Below are positions 1 to 6,147 of a DNA stretch of 6,550 bases, one piece after another. Position 1 is the stretch's first letter; each line of letters starts with the position of its first letter. The notes beneath the pieces were generated by a model. The model was not told the DNA's origin and searched no databases. It worked only from the letters and a program-made list of their open reading frames with translations. Source of the stretch: an uncultured Paracoccaceae bacterium (lineage in GTDB: Bacteria > Pseudomonadota > Alphaproteobacteria > Rhodobacterales > Rhodobacteraceae). The DNA is taken from contig CALFSV010000299.1 of the NCBI GenBank assembly GCA_937916485.1, positions 1 through 6,550 of the forward strand, given 5' to 3'. A program made the position numbers and the translations under genes.

Positions 1-352
1 GACGGAATTAGGCGTTTAATCGGTGTGCCTAACAATTTAAAAATCCATGACCCGTTTAGATGATAAGACGATTATTGATGACCGAAGCACATTGTTCTCT
101 ATAATCTGAGAGCACATTAAAAAACTGTATTTATTTAGAAAAATACCAACTCAAAAATGGTAGTCCTATCGCATTTTGTACTGATAAACATACTGTGTTC
201 CGCGTTCCAAAACCCAATCAAAACATGTCTGGCATGACGCGATTTGGCCTATTGCTCGCGGAGCTAAACATATTTATCCTTTGTTCAAATAGCTCGCAGG
301 CTAAAGGCCACCTCCAGCACGCAAACCGCATGGCGCTGGATCTGCTGGTCAA
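1..352. other. AT-rich stretch with no convincing gene
   Basis: I see no gene here. The first frame is open from base 1 to a double stop (TGA TAA, 61-66). It could be the last 20 codons of a gene entering from the left, but that is too short to identify. TTAGGC (8-13) and GCCTAA (27-32) form a 6-bp inverted repeat with a 13-base loop and no T-run after it. A TATAAT hexamer lies at 100-105, with a poor TTGATG 19 bases upstream (75-80). This is a possible relic promoter at best. A 47-codon frame (235-378) and a 66-codon minus-strand frame (218-418) show no family resemblance I can recognise. The stretch is clearly more AT-rich than the operon downstream. Confidence 0.5.
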
Positions 353-912
353 AGAGTTGCGGTTCGCGTAAATGAACTGGTTGTGCTTGCCGGCCTTAAC
401 CCAGACCAACATGCCCATCGCCTGAGGGCACAGTCAGGTAGACAGCGCCCGCGCACGCTCAACCGGAAGCTGATGTTTTGTGATGAGCGTGTAAGCGCAG
501 TTGATGTGTCAACCCAAAGCTAGATTCTCAACCCACTCATGCAGTTGCAAAACGAGTTAAGCCTGAGCTATTTGTTCACTGCATATGACCTGTTGGTCGT
601 CCGTCATACTTTGGGCCGTGCCGCAGTGATGTATCGGGGAGTTGTTGCCGAAGAAGGGATAGCAGAAGAAATTTTCTCCTATCCTGTCCATCCCTATATA
701 TATCGAGGTTATATGGTCCGCGATCCTGGTGCCGGATCCAACGTTGCGCGTCAAACGCTATCGCATCATTCCTGACGCTGACATACCAAGCCTGTTGCAT
801 CCAGTAAGGGGCTGTCTTTTTGCCACCCCCCTGCCCATTGGGCGAAGAAAGCTGTAAAAATGAAAGCCGCAATTGATATAAACCTCGCCGGGGCATCAGA
901 TTTTGTGTCCGG
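353..912 (+). pseudogene. Decayed dipeptide/oligopeptide ABC transporter ATPase (DppF/OppF type), C-terminal part
   Basis: This is the remnant of the second ATPase of a peptide ABC importer, which in intact form hydrolyses ATP at the inner membrane. Read from 365, the frame gives RVNELVVLAGLNPDQ, the helical-subdomain region before the signature. SGRQRPR follows, a damaged form of the family SGGQRQR signature, with about eight residues missing just after it. Then comes KLMFCDERVSAVDVSTQ (normally KLLICDEPVSALDVS.Q), a degraded Walker B and D-loop. A TAG stop at 521-523 sits where Gln is usual. The frame then continues with LMQLQNELSLSYLFTAYDL and AVMYRGVVAEEGIAEEIF, ending in an HPY motif near 692-700. 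The match resumes in another frame (about 750-821: KRYRIIPDADIPS) and in a third (817-873: CPLGEESC, matching the family's CPLA.E.C tail). Walker A and the N-terminal half are missing. The family assignment is secure; the exact edges are approximate. Confidence 0.85.
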
Positions 913-1033
913 TCCGAGTGTTCCAATAAGTTCAACAAACTGCGTTATGCGTTTTCGCGCCACTCCGGCTCAAAGTGAAATGCTGCTTAAACAATCTGGT
1001 CGGGTATCAACAAATTTAATTTATTACAAGTAA

Positions 1034-1050
1034 TTTAGGCTGTTTTAGGC
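1034..1050. repeat. Direct repeat TTTAGGC, spaced 10 bp
   Basis: TTTAGGC occurs at 1034-1040 and again at 1044-1050. The copies start 10 bp apart, so both lie on the same face of the helix. They sit about 130-145 bp upstream of the predicted transcript start. A tandem half-site for an activator is one reading; chance in AT-rich DNA is another. Confidence 0.3.
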
Positions 1051-1113
1051 GAAAGAGATATGCGCACAAAACCTAGTAACGCAGAAAAAACAGGTGCTGA
1101 CATCTTCAACCAT

Positions 1114-1129
1114 TGGCACAACAATTGAA
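1114..1129 (+). promoter_or_regulatory. Possible sigma-54 (-24/-12) promoter, imperfect
   Basis: TGGCAC (1114-1119) is followed after 5 bases by TTGAA (1125-1129). The -24 element is perfect, and GG at 1115-1116 lies exactly ten bases before the -12 dinucleotide. That dinucleotide is GA rather than the strongly conserved GC, which weakens the call. Sigma-54 promoters often serve nitrogen-scavenging genes, so the element would suit a urea/amide-type transporter. No clear paired NtrC or other enhancer site was found upstream; only a lone GGTGC half-site is visible at 1093-1097. Confidence 0.3.
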
Positions 1130-1144
1130 TATATAAATAAAAGC

Positions 1145-1173
1145 TTGACAGAAATTTTTCCGACCCTTCTAAT
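1145..1173 (+). promoter_or_regulatory. Sigma-70-type promoter of the operon
   Basis: A perfect -35 TTGACA (1145-1150), a 17-bp spacer and TCTAAT (1168-1173, five of six bases of TATAAT) make a near-consensus housekeeping promoter. Transcription should begin near 1180 and read through the flotillin gene into the transporter genes. It is the only strong promoter-like element I found by eye ahead of the operon. Confidence 0.7.
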
Positions 1174-1185
1174 CATTATGAGTTT

Positions 1186-1226
1186 AAGAACAAGCTGCGC
1201 GGCGTGCCGGAGCCAACTCTGTTCTT
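1186..1226 (+). other. Possible stem-loop at the 5' end of the leader
   Basis: AAGAACA (1186-1192) is perfectly complementary to TGTTCTT (1220-1226). Inside it, GGC (1201-1203) can pair with GCC (1212-1214). The stem would lie within the first nucleotides of the predicted transcript and could protect the 5' end. A 7-bp match in a leader of this length is not rare by chance, and there is no sign of a ligand-binding aptamer. Confidence 0.25.
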
Positions 1227-1253
1227 TCGGGGCGTAGGAGATAAAAATTAATT

Positions 1254-1259
1254 AAGAGG
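1254..1259 (+). promoter_or_regulatory. Ribosome binding site for the flotillin-type gene
   Basis: AAGAGG lies seven bases before the ATG at 1267 and fixes that start. A second purine-rich match, TAGGAG (1235-1240), lies farther upstream with no start codon at a useful distance. Confidence 0.7.
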
Positions 1260-1266
1260 CATTTAC

Positions 1267-2892
1267 ATGACTTGGTTTATCGTTGGTGTTTTGCTTGTTA
1301 TTACGGCAGTAATTTCGGTTCTTTTTCTAAACCGGTATTACCGTAAGGCATCGCGGGAAATTAGCGTTGTCCGTACCGGCCAGGGTGGACAGAAAGTTGT
1401 GCTAGATGGAGGCTGTCTTGCCTTGCCCTTTCTGCACAAGGTCGCTGAAGTAAACATGCGCACCTCAAAGCTTGACATTGAACGCGCAGGCTCGAAATCG
1501 ATGATCACAAAAAATCGACTGAGGGTTGATGTGGCCTCTGAATTCTATGTTCGGGTGCGGGACAGTACCGAAGGTGTGGCCACGGCCGCCCAGGCCCTCG
1601 CCGGTAAATCATTTCGCGCGGCCGATCTGGAGGAAATCCTTGAAGGTAAGCTGGTCGACGCTATGCTGTCGGTCGCGGCGCGCTATACTATGGACGAATT
1701 GCAGGACAATCGGGCCGCTTATGTCAAGGAAGTCAGCGATATTCTAAGCAACACCCTGGCACAAAGCGGTCTAATGCTGGAATCCATGTCGCTTACGCGG
1801 ATCGACCAGACGCCGTTTCATACGTTAGACGAAAATAACGCTTTCAACGCGCTGGGGATGCGGCGGTTGGCCGAAATCATCGCCGTGAACAAAAAAGAAC
1901 GTGCTGTCATCGAGGCAGACGCCGATGTGTCTGTGCGTCAAAGCCAGCTTGATGCGACAAAGCGCAAGCTGACGATCACACGTGAGGAAGAAGAAGCAAT
2001 GATCACCCAGCAGCGTGAGATCGAAATAGCACGCTCTCGCTCTGCTGCAGAAACAGCAGAGGAACAATCAGTCTCGGAGAGACGCCGCGAGGCCGCACGC
2101 ATTGATCGCGAGCGTGAAGTCCGTTCGTCAGAGATTGCGCGTGACACTGAATTGCGTCGGCAAGCGCTTGAATCAGATCTAAAATCTTCCCTCAAGCAAT
2201 CAGAGAACTCCATCACGATGGCGGAAAAGCGTGGTGAAGAAGCTAAGGCCGAAGCCGACGCTATTGCAGCAAAGGGTGAGGAGGCAGAAGCCGAAGAGCG
2301 TGTGCGCACCATTGTCGAAACTGCCGCTGCTGAACGAGCCAAATCCCTCGCTCTGATCCGTGCAGCGCAGCAAGCAATGGTGGACGACACACGCGTGAAA
2401 TCTGAAGCGGACACGATTACTTCAACTGCACAGGCGCAAGCGAAGGCCATGATCGAAACTGCCAATGCTGACAGAGATCGCTTGTTATCAGAGGCGAAAG
2501 GCCGAGCGGCCATCATCGCCGCCGAAAATGCACAAACGCCCGAGCTCATGGCGATGAGGCTTGATGAACAGCGCATGCGCACCTTACCGCAGCTGGTCGA
2601 AAAGATGATGAAACCCACCGAAAAGATCGAAAGCATCCGCATCAACCAGATGAATGGCTTCAATGGCGCTAGTGGCGGCGATGGAGGTGACGACAAGTCT
2701 ACCGTCAATCAGGTGGTTGATGCCGTGCTCAGCATGGCGCTGCAACTCCCCGCTGTTCAAAAGCTGGGCGAGGAGGTCGGCATGAACATCGGCGACGGCG
2801 TGCGCGGCCTTTCAAATTCACTCAACGGCAAAACCGCTGGGGATACCCCGAAAATCACGTCGGATGATGCTTCGTCCGATAAACAAGACTGA
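1267..2892 (+). CDS. YqiK/flotillin-type SPFH-domain membrane protein
   Basis: This is a membrane-anchored scaffold of the bacterial flotillin family (COG2268), 541 residues against about 550 for E. coli YqiK. Residues 2-21 form one N-terminal membrane anchor, followed by the basic NRYYRK segment. The SPFH/band 7 domain spans roughly 28-195; its VVRTGQGGQKVVLDGG and TMDELQDNRAAYVKEV stretches are close to YqiK as I remember it. A long charged coiled coil rich in Glu, Ala and Arg covers about 205-421 and should drive oligomerisation. The C-terminal part contains LPQLVEKMMKPTEKIESI, a Gly/Asp-rich linker (464-476), a predicted helix (about 479-500) and a polar tail. Family members form large assemblies in ordered membrane patches. 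The ATG start has a good ribosome binding site. The gene leads the operon, and its stop is 42 bp from the binding-protein gene. No NfeD/YqiJ partner is present in the window. The family call is secure; a role in assembling or stabilising the transporter is inferred. Confidence 0.93.
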   Translation: MTWFIVGVLLVITAVISVLFLNRYYRKASREISVVRTGQGGQKVVLDGGCLALPFLHKVAEVNMRTSKLDIERAGSKSMITKNRLRVDVASEFYVRVRDSTEGVATAAQALAGKSFRAADLEEILEGKLVDAMLSVAARYTMDELQDNRAAYVKEVSDILSNTLAQSGLMLESMSLTRIDQTPFHTLDENNAFNALGMRRLAEIIAVNKKERAVIEADADVSVRQSQLDATKRKLTITREEEEAMITQQREIEIARSRSAAETAEEQSVSERRREAARIDREREVRSSEIARDTELRRQALESDLKSSLKQSENSITMAEKRGEEAKAEADAIAAKGEEAEAEERVRTIVETAAAERAKSLALIRAAQQAMVDDTRVKSEADTITSTAQAQAKAMIETANADRDRLLSEAKGRAAIIAAENAQTPELMAMRLDEQRMRTLPQLVEKMMKPTEKIESIRINQMNGFNGASGGDGGDDKSTVNQVVDAVLSMALQLPAVQKLGEEVGMNIGDGVRGLSNSLNGKTAGDTPKITSDDASSDKQD

Positions 2893-2918
2893 CCTGCGTC
2901 CGCGTTAGTCACTCACCG

Positions 2919-2925
2919 AAAGGAG
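2919..2925 (+). promoter_or_regulatory. Strong ribosome binding site for the binding-protein gene
   Basis: AAAGGAG lies nine bases before the ATG at 2935. It is the strongest Shine-Dalgarno match in the window and fits a product needed in large amounts. The 42-bp gap that holds it has no terminator-like hairpin. Confidence 0.8.
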
Positions 2926-2934
2926 ACACCATCA

Positions 2935-4179
2935 ATGACACTTTCCCGCAGAGATTTTGTAATGGGCACTTCCGCTCTGGCCCTAACCGCTCCGGCTACC
3001 ATCGCCCGCGCACAATCAGACAACATCAACTTTGCTTCGATCCTCGACCTTTCAGGGGGCCTCGACATCTATGGAGCGCCCATGGCCGAGACCACCAAGC
3101 TGGCCATTGAGGACATCAACGCCGCAGGTGGCCTGTTGGGTCGCGAGGTCGAGCTGAAGATGTATGACGCGCAGTCCACCATCCAGTTCTACACCCAATT
3201 CGCAACGCAGGCCGCTGCAGGTGACAAGGCCGCGACGGTCCATGCGGGCATTACCTCAGCCTCACGCGAGGCGATCCGGCCCACGCTGGCGCGGTTCAAG
3301 ACACTCTACTTCTACAACACTCAGTACGAAGGTGGCGTATGCGACTACAACAACTTCTGCACCGGCTCCACGCCAGCGCAGACTGTGGCCAAGGTTGTAC
3401 CTTATGCCATGAACAAATGGGGCAAGAAGGTTTATATCGTTGCGGCTGACTATAACTACGGTCAGATCACCGCCCAGTGGATGCAGAAGTTCGTCGCTGA
3501 TAATGGCGGCGAAACGCTGGATGTTGAATTCTTCCCGCTGGATGTCACCAATTTTGGTCCGACCATCAACAAAATCCAGACAGCCAAGCCTGACATGGTG
3601 ATCTCCGCCCTTGTGGGCGGCGCGCATGTTTCGTTCTACCGCCAGTACGCGGCGGCAGGCATGCTAAAGGAAATCCCCATAGCCTCTACCACTTTCGGTG
3701 TAGGCAACGAGCAAAAGCTGATCTCAGCCGAAGAAGGCAATGGCATCATCGCATCCTACGGCTATTTCGAAGGCGTCGACAACTCTGCGAATAAAAATTT
3801 CCTCGCACGGTTGGAGGCCAAGCTGGGCGCAGACCGTCCGGTGATGAACGAGCTGGCGATCCGGTCTTACGAGGGTGCGATGCTGTGGGCCGAGGCGGTT
3901 AAGGCTGCCGGTACCATCGACCGCGAACCGGTGATTGAGGCGCTGCGTTCTGGCCTCAGCTATGACGGGCCTTCAGGCAAGGTGACTATCGATTCCCAGA
4001 CCAACCATTGTTCCATGAATGTCTACATCGGCGAATTGGCCAATCAGGAATGGAAAATCGTGGAATCCTTTGACAACCAGCCCCCTGCGGATACGCAGCT
4101 GGTTTGTGACCTAAACGCGAACCCCAACCAGTCTACCTTCTTGTTTGAAAACGGTCTGGAAGCGGCAGGCATAAAATAA
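2935..4179 (+). CDS. Periplasmic substrate-binding protein, urea/short-chain-amide-type ABC transporter
   Basis: This is the solute receptor of an HAAT-family (branched-chain amino acid-like) importer, 414 residues. The start has a twin-arginine signal peptide: SRRDFVMG (4-11), a hydrophobic stretch and a likely cut after ARA (24-26), so it is probably exported folded by the Tat system. The mature part matches the type I two-lobed fold (Peripla_BP_5/6). ILDLSGGLDIYG and LAIEDINAAGGLLGR are the first-lobe hallmarks. LYFYNTQYEGG (about 124-134) resembles the UrtA/FmdD/AmiC group, in which UrtA has a VQYEG segment, rather than classical LivJ. The only four cysteines are C136, C142, C359 and C391; they could form disulfides. 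Two permease genes and an ATPase gene follow. Urea, an amide or a related small nitrogen compound is the favoured ligand, but this is inferred from family resemblance; no amidase or urease gene is visible. The start is fixed by the strong ribosome binding site. Confidence 0.9.
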   Translation: MTLSRRDFVMGTSALALTAPATIARAQSDNINFASILDLSGGLDIYGAPMAETTKLAIEDINAAGGLLGREVELKMYDAQSTIQFYTQFATQAAAGDKAATVHAGITSASREAIRPTLARFKTLYFYNTQYEGGVCDYNNFCTGSTPAQTVAKVVPYAMNKWGKKVYIVAADYNYGQITAQWMQKFVADNGGETLDVEFFPLDVTNFGPTINKIQTAKPDMVISALVGGAHVSFYRQYAAAGMLKEIPIASTTFGVGNEQKLISAEEGNGIIASYGYFEGVDNSANKNFLARLEAKLGADRPVMNELAIRSYEGAMLWAEAVKAAGTIDREPVIEALRSGLSYDGPSGKVTIDSQTNHCSMNVYIGELANQEWKIVESFDNQPPADTQLVCDLNANPNQSTFLFENGLEAAGIK

Positions 4180-4185
4180 ACGCCT

Positions 4186-4209
4186 TTGGCCCGGTTCACA
4201 CCGGGCCAA
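4186..4209 (+). terminator. Intercistronic hairpin between binding-protein and permease genes
   Basis: TTGGCCCGGT (4186-4195) and ACCGGGCCAA (4200-4209) form a perfect 10-bp stem with the tetraloop TCAC. It begins seven bases after the binding-protein stop. The downstream strand is pyrimidine-rich, but its T-run starts about ten bases later, so this is not a textbook intrinsic terminator. The likely role is partial termination or protection of the upstream mRNA end against 3' exonucleases. Either would leave more binding protein than permease, as is common in such operons. Confidence 0.75.
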
Positions 4210-4232
4210 CCCTCCACCTTCTTTTTCCCCGC

Positions 4233-4237
4233 AGGAG
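4233..4237 (+). promoter_or_regulatory. Ribosome binding site that decides a TTG start
   Basis: AGGAG lies six bases before the TTG at 4244 and supports that unusual start. The next in-frame ATG codons are far inside the first conserved membrane region (M31, M32) and would remove it. Confidence 0.7.
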
Positions 4238-4243
4238 AACGCC

Positions 4244-5113
4244 TTGGATCTTGTCGTCGCAGTTCTTTTTCAGCTTGTTTATGGCATCGCAAGCCTTGCG
4301 CTGATCAGCCTTGGGCTGGCGATCATCTTTGGTATGATGCGGGTAATCAATCTGGCGCATGGCGAGTTTCTGATGCTGGGTGGCTATACCGTTGTGGTTG
4401 CTACCAACGCAGGTGTAAATATCTGGATCGCGATGCTTATCCTTGCGCCAGCGGTTGTCGGCCTGATCGGTGTGATCGTTGAGCGGCTGCTGATTCGCTG
4501 GCTTTACGGCCGCATGGTGGACACGTTGCTGGCTACATGGGGGCTGTCGCTGTTGTTGATCGGGCTGGTCACGTCGATCTTTGGCGCCTCTACCAGCACG
4601 ACAATTTCCCCGCCGCTCGGGATCATCCGCATCGGCGATTATTCTGCCTCGGGCTACGAGCTGTTCCTGACCGGTGTGACCGTAGTACTTTTTATTGCGG
4701 TCTGGGCCACACTGAAAATGACCAAGCTGGGGCTGGTCGCACGCGGCACCATGCAGAACCCCGAAATGTCCGCTGCTCTGGGCGTGTCCAACGCGCGCAT
4801 CTATATGATTACCTTTGGCTTAGGTGCCGCTGTCACAGGTCTGGCTGGTGGGTTACTGGCGCCTTTGACAGGCGTGCTGCCCACCATCGGGGCCACGTAT
4901 ATTGCCAAGGCTTTCATCACTGTCATCTCGGGCGGAGCGTCGATCCTTGCGGGCACGGCGGCAGGCTCGATCCTCCTGGGAGGGATCAATGGGATCTTTG
5001 CGTTTATCACTGGACCCACCATTGGTGAGGTCGCCTTGCTTGTCTCAGCGATCATTCTGCTGCGGCTTTTGCCACGCGGAATCACGGGGCGGTTCTTCCG
5101 TAAATTTCTATGA
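4244..5113 (+). CDS. ABC transporter permease, LivH/UrtB family
   Basis: This is an inner-membrane permease of an HAAT-family importer, 289 residues, the usual length for LivH-type proteins. It starts at TTG, fixed by the upstream AGGAG and by the need to keep the first membrane helix. About eight hydrophobic segments are visible. The family hallmark GLAIIFGMMRVINLAHGEF spans 24-42, followed by LMLGGY. The cytoplasmic coupling loop is around 166-181 (ARGTMQNPEMSAALGV); it is the equivalent of the EAA loop that contacts the ATPase, with a QN..M pattern like that of UrtB. AFGLG-like TFGLGAAVTGLAGG and the GG..ILAGT glycine-rich stretch follow. It should pair with the next gene's product to form the translocation path. 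Its stop overlaps the next start by four bases (ATGA), suggesting coupled translation and equal amounts. The family call is firm; the substrate is unknown. Confidence 0.92.
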   Translation: MDLVVAVLFQLVYGIASLALISLGLAIIFGMMRVINLAHGEFLMLGGYTVVVATNAGVNIWIAMLILAPAVVGLIGVIVERLLIRWLYGRMVDTLLATWGLSLLLIGLVTSIFGASTSTTISPPLGIIRIGDYSASGYELFLTGVTVVLFIAVWATLKMTKLGLVARGTMQNPEMSAALGVSNARIYMITFGLGAAVTGLAGGLLAPLTGVLPTIGATYIAKAFITVISGGASILAGTAAGSILLGGINGIFAFITGPTIGEVALLVSAIILLRLLPRGITGRFFRKFL

Positions 5114-6147
5114 ACGGTAACGATACATTGCGCGCAATGAAGCCTGTGTTTGTCTTTGCACTGATCGGGATCGTATTCATGTTTGCAGCACCCTACGCGC
5201 TGCAGTTATTCACTATCATCAACCTGACCACAGCTATTGCGCTGTCGGTCCTCGCTCTCAGCCTTGCATTGGTTTGGGGCTATGGCGGCATCTTGTGTTT
5301 TGGACAGGTCGCGTTTTTCGGGCTTGGCGCTTACGCCTACACCATTGCTGCGATCAACTTTGGCGGATCGACCTGGGCCATTCTGGTGGCGGTCCTGGTC
5401 GCCGCTGCCTTCGCGGCCCTGCTGGGGTATTTTGTTTTCTTCGGACGGGTCTCGGATGTGTATCTGGGTGTCATCACTTTAACGGTCACACTGATCTTCT
5501 TTTCTCTGATCCGCCGTACCTCCGGGCCTGATTACAAGATCGGCAATGCGCTGATTGGCGGCTTTAACGGGGTCACCTCACCGCCACTGAATTTGCCATG
5601 GAATACCTCGTCCTTTCTGTTTCCGGAACATGTGTTCTATGTCGCCATGGCGGCCCTTATCCTCTCCTATGTCTTTTGTGGCTGGCTGGTAAACACTCGT
5701 TTTGGGCGGGTCTGCGCGGCTATCCGCGAGAATGAACTGCGCAGCGAACTACTGGGATACGACTCGCGCCTATACAAACTTGGCATCTTTACTATCGCAG
5801 CCGGTATAGCGGCGATTGGGGGGGTGTTGTTCTGCAATGGCGTGGGGCGGATCACTCCGGATGTATTCAACCTCTACAACGCGGCCCTCACGATCATCTG
5901 GGTGATCGTCGGCGGGCGCGGCACGCTCATCGGACCGATTGCCGCTACATTTGGCCTGTTCTATCTGACCTCCGCTCTTGGAGGGCAATCGGTACTTAAC
6001 AACAATCTTGTGCTGGGTATTATCCTAATCTTCTTTGTTCTGCTGGTGCCCAAGGGTGTGGCCCCCACCTTGACAGATTGGTTCACCAAACGCCGCAAGC
6101 CCGTGCACAATAGCCGCCGTCGGCGCAGGCAGGGGCGCAGTACATGA
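5110..6147 (+). CDS. ABC transporter permease, LivM/UrtC family
   Basis: This is the second inner-membrane permease, 345 residues, within the LivM/UrtC size range. N-terminal helices (about 11-55) lead into the family signature WGYGGILCFGQVAFFGLGAY (56-75), which corresponds to WGYTG.LS.GH.AFF in UrtC-type proteins. VYLGVITLTVTLIF (about 117-130) is another conserved element. The cytoplasmic loop FGRVCAAIRENELRSELLGY (198-217) is the ATPase-coupling segment. A glycine-rich GGRGTLIGP stretch and a final membrane helix follow. The protein ends in a very basic tail (327-345, including five consecutive arginines) that should lie in the cytoplasm. The ATG overlaps the preceding stop and has no good ribosome binding site at the usual distance, so re-initiation by ribosomes finishing the first permease is likely. 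Its stop in turn overlaps the ATPase start. Confidence 0.92.
   Translation: MNGNDTLRAMKPVFVFALIGIVFMFAAPYALQLFTIINLTTAIALSVLALSLALVWGYGGILCFGQVAFFGLGAYAYTIAAINFGGSTWAILVAVLVAAAFAALLGYFVFFGRVSDVYLGVITLTVTLIFFSLIRRTSGPDYKIGNALIGGFNGVTSPPLNLPWNTSSFLFPEHVFYVAMAALILSYVFCGWLVNTRFGRVCAAIRENELRSELLGYDSRLYKLGIFTIAAGIAAIGGVLFCNGVGRITPDVFNLYNAALTIIWVIVGGRGTLIGPIAATFGLFYLTSALGGQSVLNNNLVLGIILIFFVLLVPKGVAPTLTDWFTKRRKPVHNSRRRRRQGRST

Larger units (their letters stand above)
913..1266 (+). promoter_or_regulatory. Upstream control region and leader of the flotillin-transporter operon
   Basis: No gene of credible size lies in these 354 bases between the pseudogene remnant and the flotillin start. A 22-codon frame (1060-1128) is open but has no recognisable product. 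The region carries a phased direct repeat, a sigma-54-like element, a consensus-like sigma-70 promoter and a leader with a possible stem, each listed separately. The expected transcript start from the sigma-70 promoter is near 1180, giving a leader of about 86 nt. I looked for guanidine (ykkC-type) riboswitch motifs because of the type of transporter downstream, and found no match by eye. Confidence 0.6.

Noticed and set aside
8..32. TTAGGC/GCCTAA hairpin as a terminator
   Set aside because: The stem is only 6 bp with a 13-base loop and no T-run on either strand.
1..66. Open frame from base 1 ending in tandem stops, possibly the tail of a gene entering from the left
   Set aside because: Twenty codons with no family resemblance are not enough to call a gene.
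576..938. 120-codon minus-strand frame
   Set aside because: It lies opposite the DppF/OppF-like remnant, whose + strand reading matches a known family, and its own translation resembles nothing.
1060..1128. 22-codon open frame (ATG to TGA) in the control region, with purine-rich bases upstream
   Set aside because: It is short, has no recognisable product and overlaps the sigma-54-like element; such frames are common by chance.
1181..1266. Guanidine-type (ykkC or mini-ykkC) riboswitch in the leader
   Set aside because: I could not find the conserved loop or core motifs; the leader shows only a modest possible stem.
1..1266. Insertion sequence or CRISPR array in the gene-poor left end
   Set aside because: I found no terminal inverted repeats, transposase signatures or regularly spaced repeats.
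1938..2708. 256-codon minus-strand frame
   Set aside because: It is a shadow of the flotillin coiled coil; the Ser/Ala-rich translation is what the reverse of Glu/Ala/Arg codons gives.
4537..5028. 163-codon + strand frame inside the first permease gene
   Set aside because: Its Arg/His/Cys-rich translation lacks domains and lies wholly inside a well-supported permease gene in another frame.
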